NCBI GenBank assembly: GCA_024220505.1
Contig: JAKZZE010000006.1
Coordinates: forward strand, 992,001 to 1,056,000
Length of the DNA: 64,000 nt
Origin: Rhizopus arrhizus
Lineage: Eukaryota > Mucoromycota > Mucoromycetes > Mucorales > Rhizopodaceae
Direction of reading: 5' to 3'
Shown: piece after piece, positions 54,772 through 64,000 of the stretch
Position numbering within the stretch: position 1 is the stretch's first letter
Layout of the letters: each line of letters begins with the position of its first letter
Notes under the pieces: generated by a model
Databases searched by the model: none
What the model was told of the DNA's origin: nothing
Seen by the model: the letters and a program-made list of their open reading frames with translations, nothing else
Translations under genes and position numbers: made by a program

Positions 54772-56417
54772 CAGTTGTTGGAATAATTGTTCGGATGTTT
54801 TGCAATTTTATACTTTTTGCTTTGTATCTCTGCAGTCAGATACGATAGAGCTACTTACAATACCTCATTAGAAAGCGACAGCTGTCATGTATAGCATATA
54901 AAAAGTTAAGGTTATGGGATTACTTTCATATATAGTAAGGTCAAATTGAGTTAAGCATATGCATTCGAACAATTTTTCCAACTTAATGCATTCTATAATG
55001 ATGATGTCATTGACGTTTCTGACATCATAAATGCAGCATTACAAATGACGTAATAATGAAATAGCGCTTTTGCTTTTAGTCAGATCTTAAAATATATAAA
55101 TAAGGCTGGATTTTGCAGTGTTTCCCTTCTATCTCGTACAGCCTATACTTCTTTATATCATGGTATATCCTTGATCTCGTAGCAAGCAAGAAAGCATTCG
55201 GTCGCTGTTGGAAAAAGGTTTATCATACTCAGAAATCATGAAACGTGTTTCAGGAGTATCAAGGTCCACTTTGAGCAAGTACAAGAACTTGTATGCACCT
55301 AAACGTACTCGAGGTCATGCTGGTAGAAAGATTACTATAAGCTCAATAACAAAGAATTACCTGAAGAGAGAGCTTATAAATGGTTCACTTCAGACTGCAA
55401 AGAGCGTATGGTCATATTTAAACAGTATTGGCTATAAGATAGGCTATTTTGGTACAGTAAAAATGCTTCACAACATGTGTTTCAGTACCCAAATTAAGAA
55501 GAAAAAGCCTCTGCTCAAAAAGCCACACATGGAAGCTAGACTTAAATGGGCTAAAGCTCACAAAGATTGGACAGAAGATGACTGGAGGCGTATGGTGTTT
55601 TCTGATAAGACCAAGGTTAATGTTTGGGGCTCGGATGGTTGTAAATACTTTTGGAGAAGACCTGGTGACAAATTGCAACCTCATCATCTTGACCTTACAG
55701 TCAAAGGAGGAGTTGGCAGTGTAATGCTTTGGGGTTGTATGAGATGGGATGATCCTGTATATGCCTGCGCAATTGAGGACGGTACTATGAAGGCATCAGA
55801 TTATGTTCATGTCCTGTCAACCACACTGATGGGCAGCCTGAACTACTATGGCTACAATCAGGAGGCTATCTATTTTGAACAAGATAACGATCCTAAGCAC
55901 ACATCGAAGCTTGATCGTGCTTGGTTTAAAGAAAATGTGTTTAAAGAAGAGCACACCTTCAATTGGCCTGCTCAAAGTCCTGATATGAATCCTATAGAGC
56001 ATCTCTGGCACCATTTAAAGTTGAGGCTGAATTTATATGAAAGTAGGGCTAAAGGAGTGCATGATCTCTGGTCTAGAATCGAGAAAGAATGGACCTCTTT
56101 TACCAAAGAGCAATGCCAAGCATATATCAAGAGTATGCCAGCTTGTTATAGAGCAGTCATTAAAGCTAAAGGCGGTTATACACGTTATTAAATAAAAGAT
56201 GATTCAGTTGGAAAAATTGTTCGAATGCATATGCTTAACTCAATTTGACCTTACTATATATGAAAGTAATCCCATAACCTTAACTTTTTATATGCTATAC
56301 ATGACAGCTGTCGCTTTCTAATGAGGTATTGTAAGTAGCTCTATCGTATCTGACTGCAGAGATACAAAGCAAAAAGTATAAAATTGCAAAACATCCGAAC
56401 AATTATTCCAACAACTG
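54772..56417 (+). mobile_element. mariner-4, young Tc1/mariner element
   Basis: Two 211-bp inverted arms (54772-54982 and 56207-56417) appear identical and are flanked by TA (54770-54771 and 56418-56419). Each arm has TTGGAATAATTGTTCGGATG at its outer edge and a variant of it, inverted, at its inner edge. One transposase gene lies between them. It inserted in the 3' region of LINE-B2. Confidence 0.94.
55160..56191 (+). pseudogene. mariner-4 transposase, one early stop, otherwise open
   Basis: From ATG 55160 the frame meets TGA at codon 5, then stays open to 56191. An in-frame ATG at 55238 could give a shortened protein. Domains: helix-turn-helix (GLSYSEIMKRVSGVSRSTLSKY), second DNA-binding part (SLQTAKSVWSYLNS), catalytic VFSDKTKVN (D present; the usual following E is K), FEQDNDPKHTS, and SPDMNPIEHLW. 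There are 37 residues between the second acid and the glutamate (DD37E spacing by my count). The enzyme would cut and paste at TA. A CGA-to-TGA change is the simplest explanation of the stop. It is almost intact, in line with its identical arms. Confidence 0.85.
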
Positions 56418-56661
56418 TATATTAGGAGTATATTGACAAGCGATAAATATCATGATAGTCATACTCAAGTACAAAAAGAAAAGACAAGAAACAAAAAACA
56501 CTCGCAGAGCACACAAGAGCGAAAAAAAAGGAAAGAGAAAAGGCCAATGGAGACGCTAACTACTGAGCAACTCGTCAACACCATGGTCTCCTCCGCATCG
56601 TGCACTAAAATGGTTTGGCAGTGGGAGGTAGAAGCCAGAGGGTGGATCAGAGCGCTTGTCA

Positions 56662-59600
56662 TTATGGAACAGCAGCAGCAGAGGACTTGTCAATCCAGAC
56701 TTGACCTGGAGCAGAAGACGAGTTGTACTCGATGTCAGGATGACAGATCTTGTCAAAGTGACAGAGGATCTGACAAAGAGCGGACCAGAAAGGCGGACAC
56801 CGAGCAGAAGCAGAGACAGGAAGCAAGTTCAAGACATAGTCTATGTGGTGACCCACATAGTCAGGCGGCGGAACAGGCAAGCAGCACCAAAGAGCAGAAG
56901 GAACCAAGGTACAGACCATGAGATGCGAGCGAGAAGTATCGCCAAGGCCACAGGAACAGGGAGCAGTCTTGCCTGGGATCCAACCCATGCGCCATCTAAC
57001 AAGACGAGACCGGTCAGCACGGGAGGCAGGCAAGTACAGGATGGGATCCACCCGAAGAACAGGGCGACAAGCGCGGATAAGAACCTGAGGGGTGGACTGC
57101 AAGAAGCTATGGAACTGGTCTTGACGATACCTTCGCAACCAAGAAGCAAGACGGGAAGATGAAGAGACATCCGACGGGCAATCGAGGACGATACGCCGCT
57201 TACGGAGTCGAGACAGAAGAGACACTGGCACAGACTGAGACAGCAAAGACAAGAGACAATCATCGGGTAGACCCTCAGAACGACGGCAGAACTTTAGCAC
57301 CAGAGTGTCAGCACGGAAGGTCATCGAAGGCAGGTTGCAGATATGACGAAGTACAACAGTTGAGGCCGTTCGATGACCACCGACAAGCATTCGTAAGCAT
57401 CGGTCTTGAGCGCGGTTAAGCTCTTCACCGTCCTTTCTTGTAAGTCGAGCAATAGCAAGGCCATACTCGAGCTTAGGACGGATGAAGGCAGCAAAGAGAC
57501 GAGAAGAAAGTAGCAGAGTAAAGCCTTGACGGTTGAGACCCATCGAATGGAGCTGAGCCATGGCAGCAAGAGTACCAGACGCGCGATGCTTGATCATGGC
57601 AGGGACAGAAATACCCTTACCATCAAAGGGCACACCAAGATAAGTAAACTCCTCAACAGAGGGAAGGTCTTGATCATATAATGACATTCGAACATACCGA
57701 CTTGAGGTGGCAGTAGGTGCATTAAGGACGGCACACTTTGGTGGACTCCACTTGTAACCAAGAGTCAGAGAATGGATCTGTGCTAGGTCCAGCATATGCC
57801 GAACTTCGCTAGCAGACCCAACCAGCGCCACATCATCCGCATACAACAGACTGTTGATGGGTGTGGGCGTAGGAGACGAGGAAGACAAAGCAGCAGTACC
57901 AACCAAAGGACCAAAGGGAAGACCATCAGCGACCAGAGCACCAGGACCAGGAGGACCAGAAGGAGACACCGATAGCACCGAGGTGGTTGTTGCAGAGGCA
58001 GCAGAACGAAGCAGAGCTGGCAATGTGTTGACATAGATCGAGTACAGGTGAGGACTCAAGACAGAGCCCTGAAGGACACCTGTACTCGGCACAAACGGAT
58101 CAGAGACATTGTTCTGCAACAACACAGACACCGAGACATCATCAAACATGTTGGCCAACAAGGACACCAAGGACAGAGGAGCAGAAGAGGCGAGCATCGA
58201 TTGCCATATGATACGACGATCGACTGTATCATAGGCTGACTTGATGTCCAGGAAAGCGACCACAGGATAATGATTGTGTCGGCGTCGGTAAGCGTGCATC
58301 AGATCATGGAGACAGAGAGCTTGATCCAATGCACTACGCTGGTGACGGAAACCACCTTGAACTACATCGAGCGGAGGAGAGGCATCTTCAACAAAGGGAA
58401 AGAGACACATCTCAAAGAGCTTGCGGACGATGGAGGTCAAGGAGATTGGACGATAGTTCCCTGGCGAGGTAGGATCGCCCTTTTTGTGGATGGGGACCAC
58501 CTGTGCTTGACGCCAGAGAGAAGGGGTATACGACCACTGGTAGCAGATACTGAAAAGCAAAGAGAGCAGTGGGGCCAGAACAGACTTGATGGGGAGGAGC
58601 ATCTCCGTACGCAAGTGGTCAGGACCAGGAGCCTTACGCAGAGGGAGACGTCGCATCAGTGAACCCACACTGTCAGCAGAGAACGAGGGCATACCAGGGT
58701 CTTGACTATCGAGGTCAAAAGGCACCATACCAGAGACAGAGGGCAGAGGGTCAGGACGCCTTGACGGAAGACCGTCACCAGAGTAGACCGAGGCAAGGTG
58801 TTGACGCATCGCGTTCGCACCTGCAGCAGGGCCGTCAGGATGAGTAAACCCAACCTGTTGACGTCGTCGGTTCCGAATTACCTTCACCTTCGACATCGCA
58901 CGAGCAAGTTCGCCACGGGCCAGAGAGTCACAGAAAGCACGCCAAGAGAGACGCTTAGCAGACTTGAGAGCAGAGCGGAACCGGGCTTGAGCAGCCTGAT
59001 GTCGATCCCACCACAAGGCCTTGTCGATGCCAATAGCACGACGCCACTTGCGGTAGTGATGTTCACGAACATCGGCGAGTTCTTGCAAGTGCGCATTCCA
59101 GAATGGCTTCCATTGGGAAGGTCGAGAAGAGCGAGAGCCAACCGACTTGTCGAGTGCACTATAGATCGCCTCATTCAAAGTGTCATTGAGAGCGTCTATA
59201 GGCGGAGCAGCAGAAGGAGGACTTGACTTCAGAGCTTTGAGCTGATCAACCAATGGAGAGACCAAGGACTGGAATGTGGCCACGTACAGACTACAGACAT
59301 CGGGTTCCTTCAACCGAGAGAGGTTCCATAGCCGACGGGCAGAAGAAGAGAGAACGGGCTGCGATGGATAACCATCAGGGACTGCATAGTCAAAGGACAA
59401 GGACAACAGTTTGTGGTCAGAGCCAAGAGAGAGATCACTGTAGACTTGCATCCGAGGGGACCTAAGGACAGAGGTCATGTTGGTCAAGAAGTAGTCGATC
59501 ATACTTTGCTTGACTTGACCACCACGAAAGGACAAGAAGGTAGGCACCCCAGGAGCGAGAGTCGAGTTCAGAACAGAGAGACCATGTTCTTCACACCAGC

Positions 59601-60213
59601 GAAGCAGCACCGAACCTCGAGTATTGGCAACGGAATCACCCGTTAGTGCACCAAGACGCGCATTCAGATCACCACAGATGATCGTGTCGTCTGTCAAGGG
59701 CAACGAAACCAACACAGAAGAGACCTCGTCGTTGGACAAGGAAGGGGGCAAATACAGACAGATGAGACGCAAGGAGCGACCCAACCGCAGACCCAGAGCA
59801 TACTTGGTATGAACCGGGAACTGTACCACAGCCATCGGACACCGAGGAGACACCAGAGCAGAGACACCTTGAGAGCCACGATAGCTGTTGATCACAGGAG
59901 AGCCATACAGATTGAACTGGGTCCAAGAGGTACGGATCCTGTGAGGCGGAAGCAACCAGGTTTCAGTGATGAAGACCAAAGAGAACGACTGGCAGTGACG
60001 GAGGAGATCCTCGGCTGTGGATTCTTGAAGCCCATTGGCATTCCACAAGCCGATTGTGAGCGGAATAGAAGATGATGAAGAGGATGATGATGGACCATGG
60101 GAGCCATGAGAACCAGAGGAAACCAAAGGAGAGGAAGGAGTTGACTGATCTGGGACCATACCAGATGTAGAGACCAAGGATGCATTATAATGACAAGTAT
60201 TACTACTCATCAT
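56662..60213 (-). CDS. LINE-B2 ORF2: endonuclease / reverse transcriptase, intact (1,183 aa)
   Basis: The ATG (60213) overlaps the ORF1 stop by one base. Endonuclease: GLWNANGLQ ~53, FITETW ~83, CGDLNARLG ~180, GSDHKLLSL ~257. RT: NYRPISLTSIV, FLDIKSAYDTVDR, TGVLQGSVLSPHLYSIY and catalytic LLYADDVAL ~793. A C-terminal cysteine/histidine motif CSCGLGDTSRSHLMVC lies ~1083. No RNase H is seen. The protein nicks the target and copies the LINE RNA there. Codon use is much more GC-rich than the neighbouring LTR elements. LINE-B1 is a damaged relative. The frame has no lesion, so this copy could encode active protein if its leader promoter works. Confidence 0.93.
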   Translation of the reverse strand: MMSSNTCHYNASLVSTSGMVPDQSTPSSPLVSSGSHGSHGPSSSSSSSSIPLTIGLWNANGLQESTAEDLLRHCQSFSLVFITETWLLPPHRIRTSWTQFNLYGSPVINSYRGSQGVSALVSPRCPMAVVQFPVHTKYALGLRLGRSLRLICLYLPPSLSNDEVSSVLVSLPLTDDTIICGDLNARLGALTGDSVANTRGSVLLRWCEEHGLSVLNSTLAPGVPTFLSFRGGQVKQSMIDYFLTNMTSVLRSPRMQVYSDLSLGSDHKLLSLSFDYAVPDGYPSQPVLSSSARRLWNLSRLKEPDVCSLYVATFQSLVSPLVDQLKALKSSPPSAAPPIDALNDTLNEAIYSALDKSVGSRSSRPSQWKPFWNAHLQELADVREHHYRKWRRAIGIDKALWWDRHQAAQARFRSALKSAKRLSWRAFCDSLARGELARAMSKVKVIRNRRRQQVGFTHPDGPAAGANAMRQHLASVYSGDGLPSRRPDPLPSVSGMVPFDLDSQDPGMPSFSADSVGSLMRRLPLRKAPGPDHLRTEMLLPIKSVLAPLLSLLFSICYQWSYTPSLWRQAQVVPIHKKGDPTSPGNYRPISLTSIVRKLFEMCLFPFVEDASPPLDVVQGGFRHQRSALDQALCLHDLMHAYRRRHNHYPVVAFLDIKSAYDTVDRRIIWQSMLASSAPLSLVSLLANMFDDVSVSVLLQNNVSDPFVPSTGVLQGSVLSPHLYSIYVNTLPALLRSAASATTTSVLSVSPSGPPGPGALVADGLPFGPLVGTAALSSSSPTPTPINSLLYADDVALVGSASEVRHMLDLAQIHSLTLGYKWSPPKCAVLNAPTATSSRYVRMSLYDQDLPSVEEFTYLGVPFDGKGISVPAMIKHRASGTLAAMAQLHSMGLNRQGFTLLLSSRLFAAFIRPKLEYGLAIARLTRKDGEELNRAQDRCLRMLVGGHRTASTVVLRHICNLPSMTFRADTLVLKFCRRSEGLPDDCLLSLLSQSVPVSLLSRLRKRRIVLDCPSDVSSSSRLASWLRRYRQDQFHSFLQSTPQVLIRACRPVLRVDPILYLPASRADRSRLVRWRMGWIPGKTAPCSCGLGDTSRSHLMVCTLVPSALWCCLPVPPPDYVGHHIDYVLNLLPVSASARCPPFWSALCQILCHFDKICHPDIEYNSSSAPGQVWIDKSSAAAVP

Positions 60214-61199
60214 TATAATGATCCAAAGCTAGAGCGAGAGGCAGGACGGTGATGCTCATAGTCATCAAGAGCCATGTCTTCGGCCATATCATCGTAATGG
60301 CGGGCAGTCTTGGGTCGATCTTCCTTAGCAGACAGAACTTCAGATACTGTCTCATCAGAGACAAGGGCTTGCGCCAACAAGTAACGAGAGACAGAGACAG
60401 CAACAGGATAGCGCAAGCGCTCTAAAGCCTTGCGAGAACGATCATCATTAATCAGTGAGATAGCATGGCTACGCTCCTCGACAGAAACAGAGTCAAACTT
60501 GGGATCGGCCAGGTTGGCAGGGTCAAGTGGATCGAAAGTATCCAAGGTGGGGATCTTGGCCTTTTCGAGCAAGGACAGAAGAGCAGGCTTGTACTGCAGA
60601 TGTACGAGCAGACCGACAACAGAGTGAGCAGGATAGCACACATCCAAGATGCGCCAGCTATCCACACCAAGACGAGAGAGACGACGACGAGCTTCAGTGT
60701 AGGTCATCCTACGAGAGCGAGGTATATAAACATACTCGAAGCCTTGTTCACCAGACACAGGCTGGAAACCACGAGCAGCAGCGGCACGACGACGGAGTTT
60801 GTTCTTTGCAGATCGAGAGACAACAGTAGCCCAAGACGAGGCAGCAGTACCCAAGGAGGGCGAAGGAACGGACTCTTTAGCACCGTTAGGAGCGGCAGCA
60901 GAAGAAACAGCGGTACTTGAATTAGGGGTGCTTGTAGGGACCCCGGTAGTTTGTGCGGCCAATTGGGCACGCAGGGAAGCAATCTCATTGGCTTGAGATT
61001 GGGTTGTTTCGGCAAGGCGAGCATTCTCACCTCGCAAAGTTTCAAGCTCTAGCTTGAGCTGTTCAAGAGCAGAGAGACGAGCAGTGACAGCTTGAAGTGC
61101 GTGACTTAGACTCTGAACAGTGACTTCGTGGTCGGACGAATTGTGTCCGGCAGCGGCATTCAGGATTTTGGATCCTCTTGTATTTCTTGTTGTTGACAT
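60213..61199 (-). CDS. LINE-B2 ORF1, coiled-coil RNA-binding-type protein, intact (328 aa)
   Basis: ATG at 61199 (MSTTRNTRGSKILNAAAG) is preferred over an upstream in-frame ATG because the sequence before it is poor in coding character. Residues ~30-75 form a coiled coil (LSALEQLKLELETLRGENARLAETTQSQ written here in part). Then come a serine/alanine-rich linker, a basic stretch (NKLRRRAAAARG) and a compact domain (TYTEARRRLSRLGVDSWRILDVCYP) with RRM-like alternation, which is inference. No zinc knuckle is present, unlike LINE-A ORF1. The stop TAA shares its last A with the ORF2 ATG. Confidence 0.85.
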   Translation of the reverse strand: MSTTRNTRGSKILNAAAGHNSSDHEVTVQSLSHALQAVTARLSALEQLKLELETLRGENARLAETTQSQANEIASLRAQLAAQTTGVPTSTPNSSTAVSSAAAPNGAKESVPSPSLGTAASSWATVVSRSAKNKLRRRAAAARGFQPVSGEQGFEYVYIPRSRRMTYTEARRRLSRLGVDSWRILDVCYPAHSVVGLLVHLQYKPALLSLLEKAKIPTLDTFDPLDPANLADPKFDSVSVEERSHAISLINDDRSRKALERLRYPVAVSVSRYLLAQALVSDETVSEVLSAKEDRPKTARHYDDMAEDMALDDYEHHRPASRSSFGSL

Positions 61200-61968
61200 T
61201 TGGATGCAAACTTTCAGCAATGATTAAGCAACAAGTAGTGAAGATATCAGAATAAGAGTTGAACCAAATAAAAGTATAGATCAAAAGGCGTCGATTGATG
61301 TAAAAATTGTTGATGGATGGATAGATTTGACAGAGATATCGGCACTGCACATAATTGCTATATATATAGCATTATATTTGACAGAATATAATGAGATATT
61401 TCGGGTTTACGTCAATATATTTACAGATTCCATAAAATATGTACTTCGCATATTTTGCTCGAAATGTTAAGATATGTATATAAAATACCGTGTTACTTTT
61501 GGTGACGCGCCGCTTCATTGTTCTTTCTACGATGATACACAAACATAACGCTTTTCCATTGGACCTTACATGCTTGCGTTTCTCTTTGATGCTACTTCTT
61601 TATTGGCTTATTGCCTTTTAACAAAGCTTCCTTATAGGTCTATTTCTCTTTAAAATTACTTCTTTATTGGCTTATTGCCTTTTACAATACTTTCTTATTG
61701 GTTTATTATGATTATATATAGCTCTGGATGATTTGTATTAGGAAAAAAATAGGCTTAAAATACAGTATTATTGGTCAAAAATGTGGTTTTATTCATTTAT
61801 TTTTGGGCTCTTTTGCCATATTGATTATATATTATTAGTTCATTTGATTATTAAATATGATTTAAAAAAAAAGAGGGGGGGGAGGAGCAGGGAATTTATG
61901 GGAATAATGAAACATCACCTTTAAACGGTAGATACAAAAAAAAATTTTTTTTTTCAAAATTGCGCTTA

Positions 61969-62480
61969 CCTTGACCTCAGAAGCATCAAACAATAGAATA
62001 TAGCAGACAAATCAGACAAAGCAAACAAATACAATGAAGCAGCCTCAAAAGAGATCAAAAGCAATATAAAGATGAAGACAGTAGACTAAGCAGGAGGAAA
62101 GTAGAATCAAAGCTAGATAAAATGAAAGATTAATTACAGTGAAACATGATGTACCCGACTTTCTTACATTAAACCTCTTTAAAAACCAGAAGACGATGCC
62201 AAACTATTCAAACAGCTTCAGAATCAAGCCTAGAAAACTAAATTTGATTGTTAATAAAGATAATGAAGGTTTAAAAGCATACTTACCACATAAACAGATA
62301 CAGAAAAGACTCAAGAACTTATGACAGCCATGAGTATATCTATAAATCTTTAATAAAGAACATTAGAAAAAAAAATTTTAAAAAAAAGAGAGACTTACTT
62401 GGGATAACAAATCAAAAAAAAGAAAGAAAGAAAAGAAAAGATTCATCTGAGACATCAATCCTTTTATAGATTTTTTGACT
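61969..62480 (-). ncRNA. Putative divergent spliced transcript of CACTG copy 2
   Basis: Minus-strand donors lie at 62398, 62286, 62167 and 61969 (GTAAGT at two of them, TAAG-type at the others). The exon-like stretch beginning CATGGCTG near 62331 matches copy 1 near 51748 but has an early TGA. Shared donor spacing with diverged, stop-containing exons favours a non-coding transcript. Confidence 0.42.
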
Positions 62481-62581
62481 TGAATAGAACTGAGTTTACA
62501 GTTGAACGCAATAGTATTTAAGATGTATCTAGCTTCAATGTTATGTTTCTTTACTTTTCCTTCAAAGTACCTTCTATCATT

Positions 62582-63929
62582 ATGTCTGACCGTATTATCG
62601 AATTCAACCCTGCACCTGCCAATGCTCGTGGTCCTAGCTCTACTGGGCAGCCAATTGCTGTTCCTTCCCGTGTTGCTTTTCCTGAGGTTGTCTCAAGCGA
62701 TGCTGTTTTTGATAGCTTTGCCTATCCTAGACCTGGCTTCCCTCCTATTACCAATGTCCAGAAGCGAATGCGTGAGGCTGAGGACATTGGAAGTGATGAA
62801 TCTTCTTTTTCCTTCTCCATTTATATGGATATGAAAAAGGAAATTGACTCTCTGAAGGAGATGTTAAGGAAAGAACAGGAAGAAAAGCGTGCCTTGCAAG
62901 TGGCATTTAGCAAGCTGAAAGAAGAATATAGAGAGCTTGAGGAAGCCTCAAGCAAAAGTGCAAAGCCAATTGCAACAGCTATCAAAGTAAGATTATTAAT
63001 AATTTAATTTCAAACAAGTGTACTAATTACTTTTTTTTTTTTCTTAAAATATAGGATGCTGTGAGGAATCATTACAATGATTTACCTCCATCATCTAAGT
63101 ACGATCTCAGCAAGCCTTTAAAGTCTGCTGAGAATCAGAGAGTACTTAAGCTGTTGCAAGAGTATGTCAATAGCCATTATGCTTACAAGAGTACTAATGG
63201 CCGAGACTTACGAAGATACCTTGAACGACAGTACTATACCAAGAAAGCTGGTATGGCTGGAGAAGAGGTTGGTTTTGTCGACGAGTTTATGAAAAAAAGA
63301 AAGGCTGCCAAAACAACTCGCAAAAATACGGTAAGTAAAATAAAAGTCATAATTATCATATATTTGACTTTTTTTTTTTTTAGAAAATCAAGGCACGTAA
63401 GGCTATATATGAGCAGTACAAGGATCAAGGTGTTTACGAAAGCTATCCCAACTGTGAGTACTTGCTTCAACAGCAATATATGTCTGAAGAAGAAGACATG
63501 TATAACGACGAAACAATGGACAAGGTGGAGGAAATTCTTCTTGAACAAAATCCAGATAGAATAACTCCTTTTACTGAAAAGGAACGTATGTCTGTCTTGT
63601 GTACGAAAACCATTGATTATTTTGAAGTTCGTGTACCAAAGTATAGATCCCCTGCAGTGAGTTTAATTAATATCTTTTTAAGCGCAATTAACTAATTATC
63701 CGACATTTAGTGTACCGAATTTTTCAACCTGTTGGATAATCAAATAGAAAATGACAGGGCCAAAAGACAAAGGACTGGAACCAGCAACATTCAGTCTCTT
63801 CCTCGCATTCGAAGAAAATATTCGTTGCCTGTTCCCAGCTTGATAAAAAAAGAAAATATAACTGAACAAAGCATCGCCTGGGCTTTTGGTGATGAGTTAG
63901 TATCGAATGAAGATAACTTGCAGTTGTAA
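62582..63929 (+). CDS. CACTG element gene, copy 2: 390-aa coiled-coil protein, four exons
   Basis: Exons are 62582-62986, 63055-63330, 63384-63656 and 63711-63929; introns are 68, 53 and 54 nt. Exon lengths equal copy 1 except exon 2, which is one codon shorter. By eye about three quarters of exon 1 residues and over nine tenths of exon 3 residues match copy 1; many differences are conservative (KPLKSAENQRV retained; MSEEEDMYND versus NN). Introns 1 and 2 are diverged, while intron 3 is almost unchanged. Conserved frames amid diverged flanks indicate selection on the protein. Function is unknown. Confidence 0.82.
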
Positions 63930-64000
63930 AAATAATCATTTGCGAAATAAAAAAAAAAATTAAAAAGGAATACGGAATTTGAATTTTTGGTTTTATTTTT

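Larger units (their letters stand above)
54723..61338 (-). mobile_element. LINE-B2, non-LTR retrotransposon with both ORFs open, mariner-4 in its 3' region
   Basis: Minus-strand order is a ~140-nt leader (61338-61200), ORF1, ORF2, a 3' region (56661-56420), then mariner-4 and the tail (54769-54723). ORF1 stop and ORF2 start overlap as TAATG. The tail GTCTACACCAAGAAACCACTTT-like end is shared with LINE-B1. Its upstream end is cut by CACTG copy 2 and its downstream end by element VI, so target duplications cannot be verified. Confidence 0.88.
61339..64000 (+). mobile_element. CACTG element, copy 2 (left part, runs off the window)
   Basis: It starts CACTGCACATAATTG after CGG (61336-61338), inside the leader region of LINE-B2. 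The noncoding part keeps blocks in common with copy 1, such as ACGCGCCGCTTCATT and TTGGACCTTACATGCTTGCG near 61506-61575, amid strong divergence. It carries the same divergent unit (61969-62480) and gene (62582-63929). The right end lies outside. Confidence 0.85.

Noticed and set aside
56656..59812. Many plus-strand open frames across LINE-B2
   Set aside because: The GC-rich ORF2 has few antisense stops; the frames are short, basic and without domain motifs.

Overview
The window looks like a piece of a fungal genome, most likely an early-diverging AT-rich fungus of the Mucoromycota type. The reasons are chromodomain Ty3/gypsy elements, LINEs, Tc1/mariner elements, and spliceosomal introns of 51-68 nt with GTAAGT donors, CTAAT-like branch sites and TAG/CAG acceptors. 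No host housekeeping gene, rRNA, tRNA or CRISPR array was found. Practically all 64 kb is a nested graveyard of transposable elements. My working names: LTR families A, B, C, D; LTR elements I to VI; LINE-A, LINE-B; Tc1-a to Tc1-c; mariner-2, -3, -4; and the CACTG element.

Layout. 1-8138: solo LTRs A and B and a fragment of LTR-I, then an old L1-like LINE (A0) broken by a solo LTR (D) that is itself broken by a nearly complete LINE-A. 8139-11607: a decayed Tc1 element (Tc1-a) invaded by a second one (Tc1-b) that carries three solo LTRs (A, C, B), each with a perfect 5-bp target duplication. 11608-25417: intact chromovirus-type element II, whose 5' LTR was invaded by chromovirus-type element I (11667-19506), which in turn was invaded by Tc1-c. 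25418-35577: a mariner-2 fragment and retroelement IV (minus strand). IV was split by element III and by a solo LTR-A, and keeps a textbook -1 ribosomal frameshift signal. 35767-38266: LINE-B1 with a solo LTR-III. 38267-45549: degraded element V with insertions of mariner-3 and mariner-2 and a solo LTR-I that bridges a deletion. 45701-54722: intact Ty3-type element VI with identical LTRs. Its 5' LTR is split by the CACTG element (50809-54677). 54723-61338: LINE-B2, with both ORFs open, interrupted by mariner-4. 61339-64000: the 5' part of a second CACTG element.

The most novel item is the CACTG element. It is 3,869 bp, bounded by CACTGCAC inverted ends and a 3-bp CGG duplication, and encodes no recognisable transposase. 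It carries a four-exon, 391-aa coiled-coil gene of unknown function. Next to it is an apparent divergently transcribed, spliced, non-coding transcription unit. Both are kept in the second copy. The insertion interrupts an LTR of an element whose LTRs are still identical, so the family moved recently.

The genes form no host pathway. They are self-contained retrotransposons (Gag, protease, RT, RNase H, integrase), LINEs (nucleic-acid-binding ORF1 plus endonuclease/RT ORF2) and DDE/D transposases. The nesting gives a relative order of insertion.
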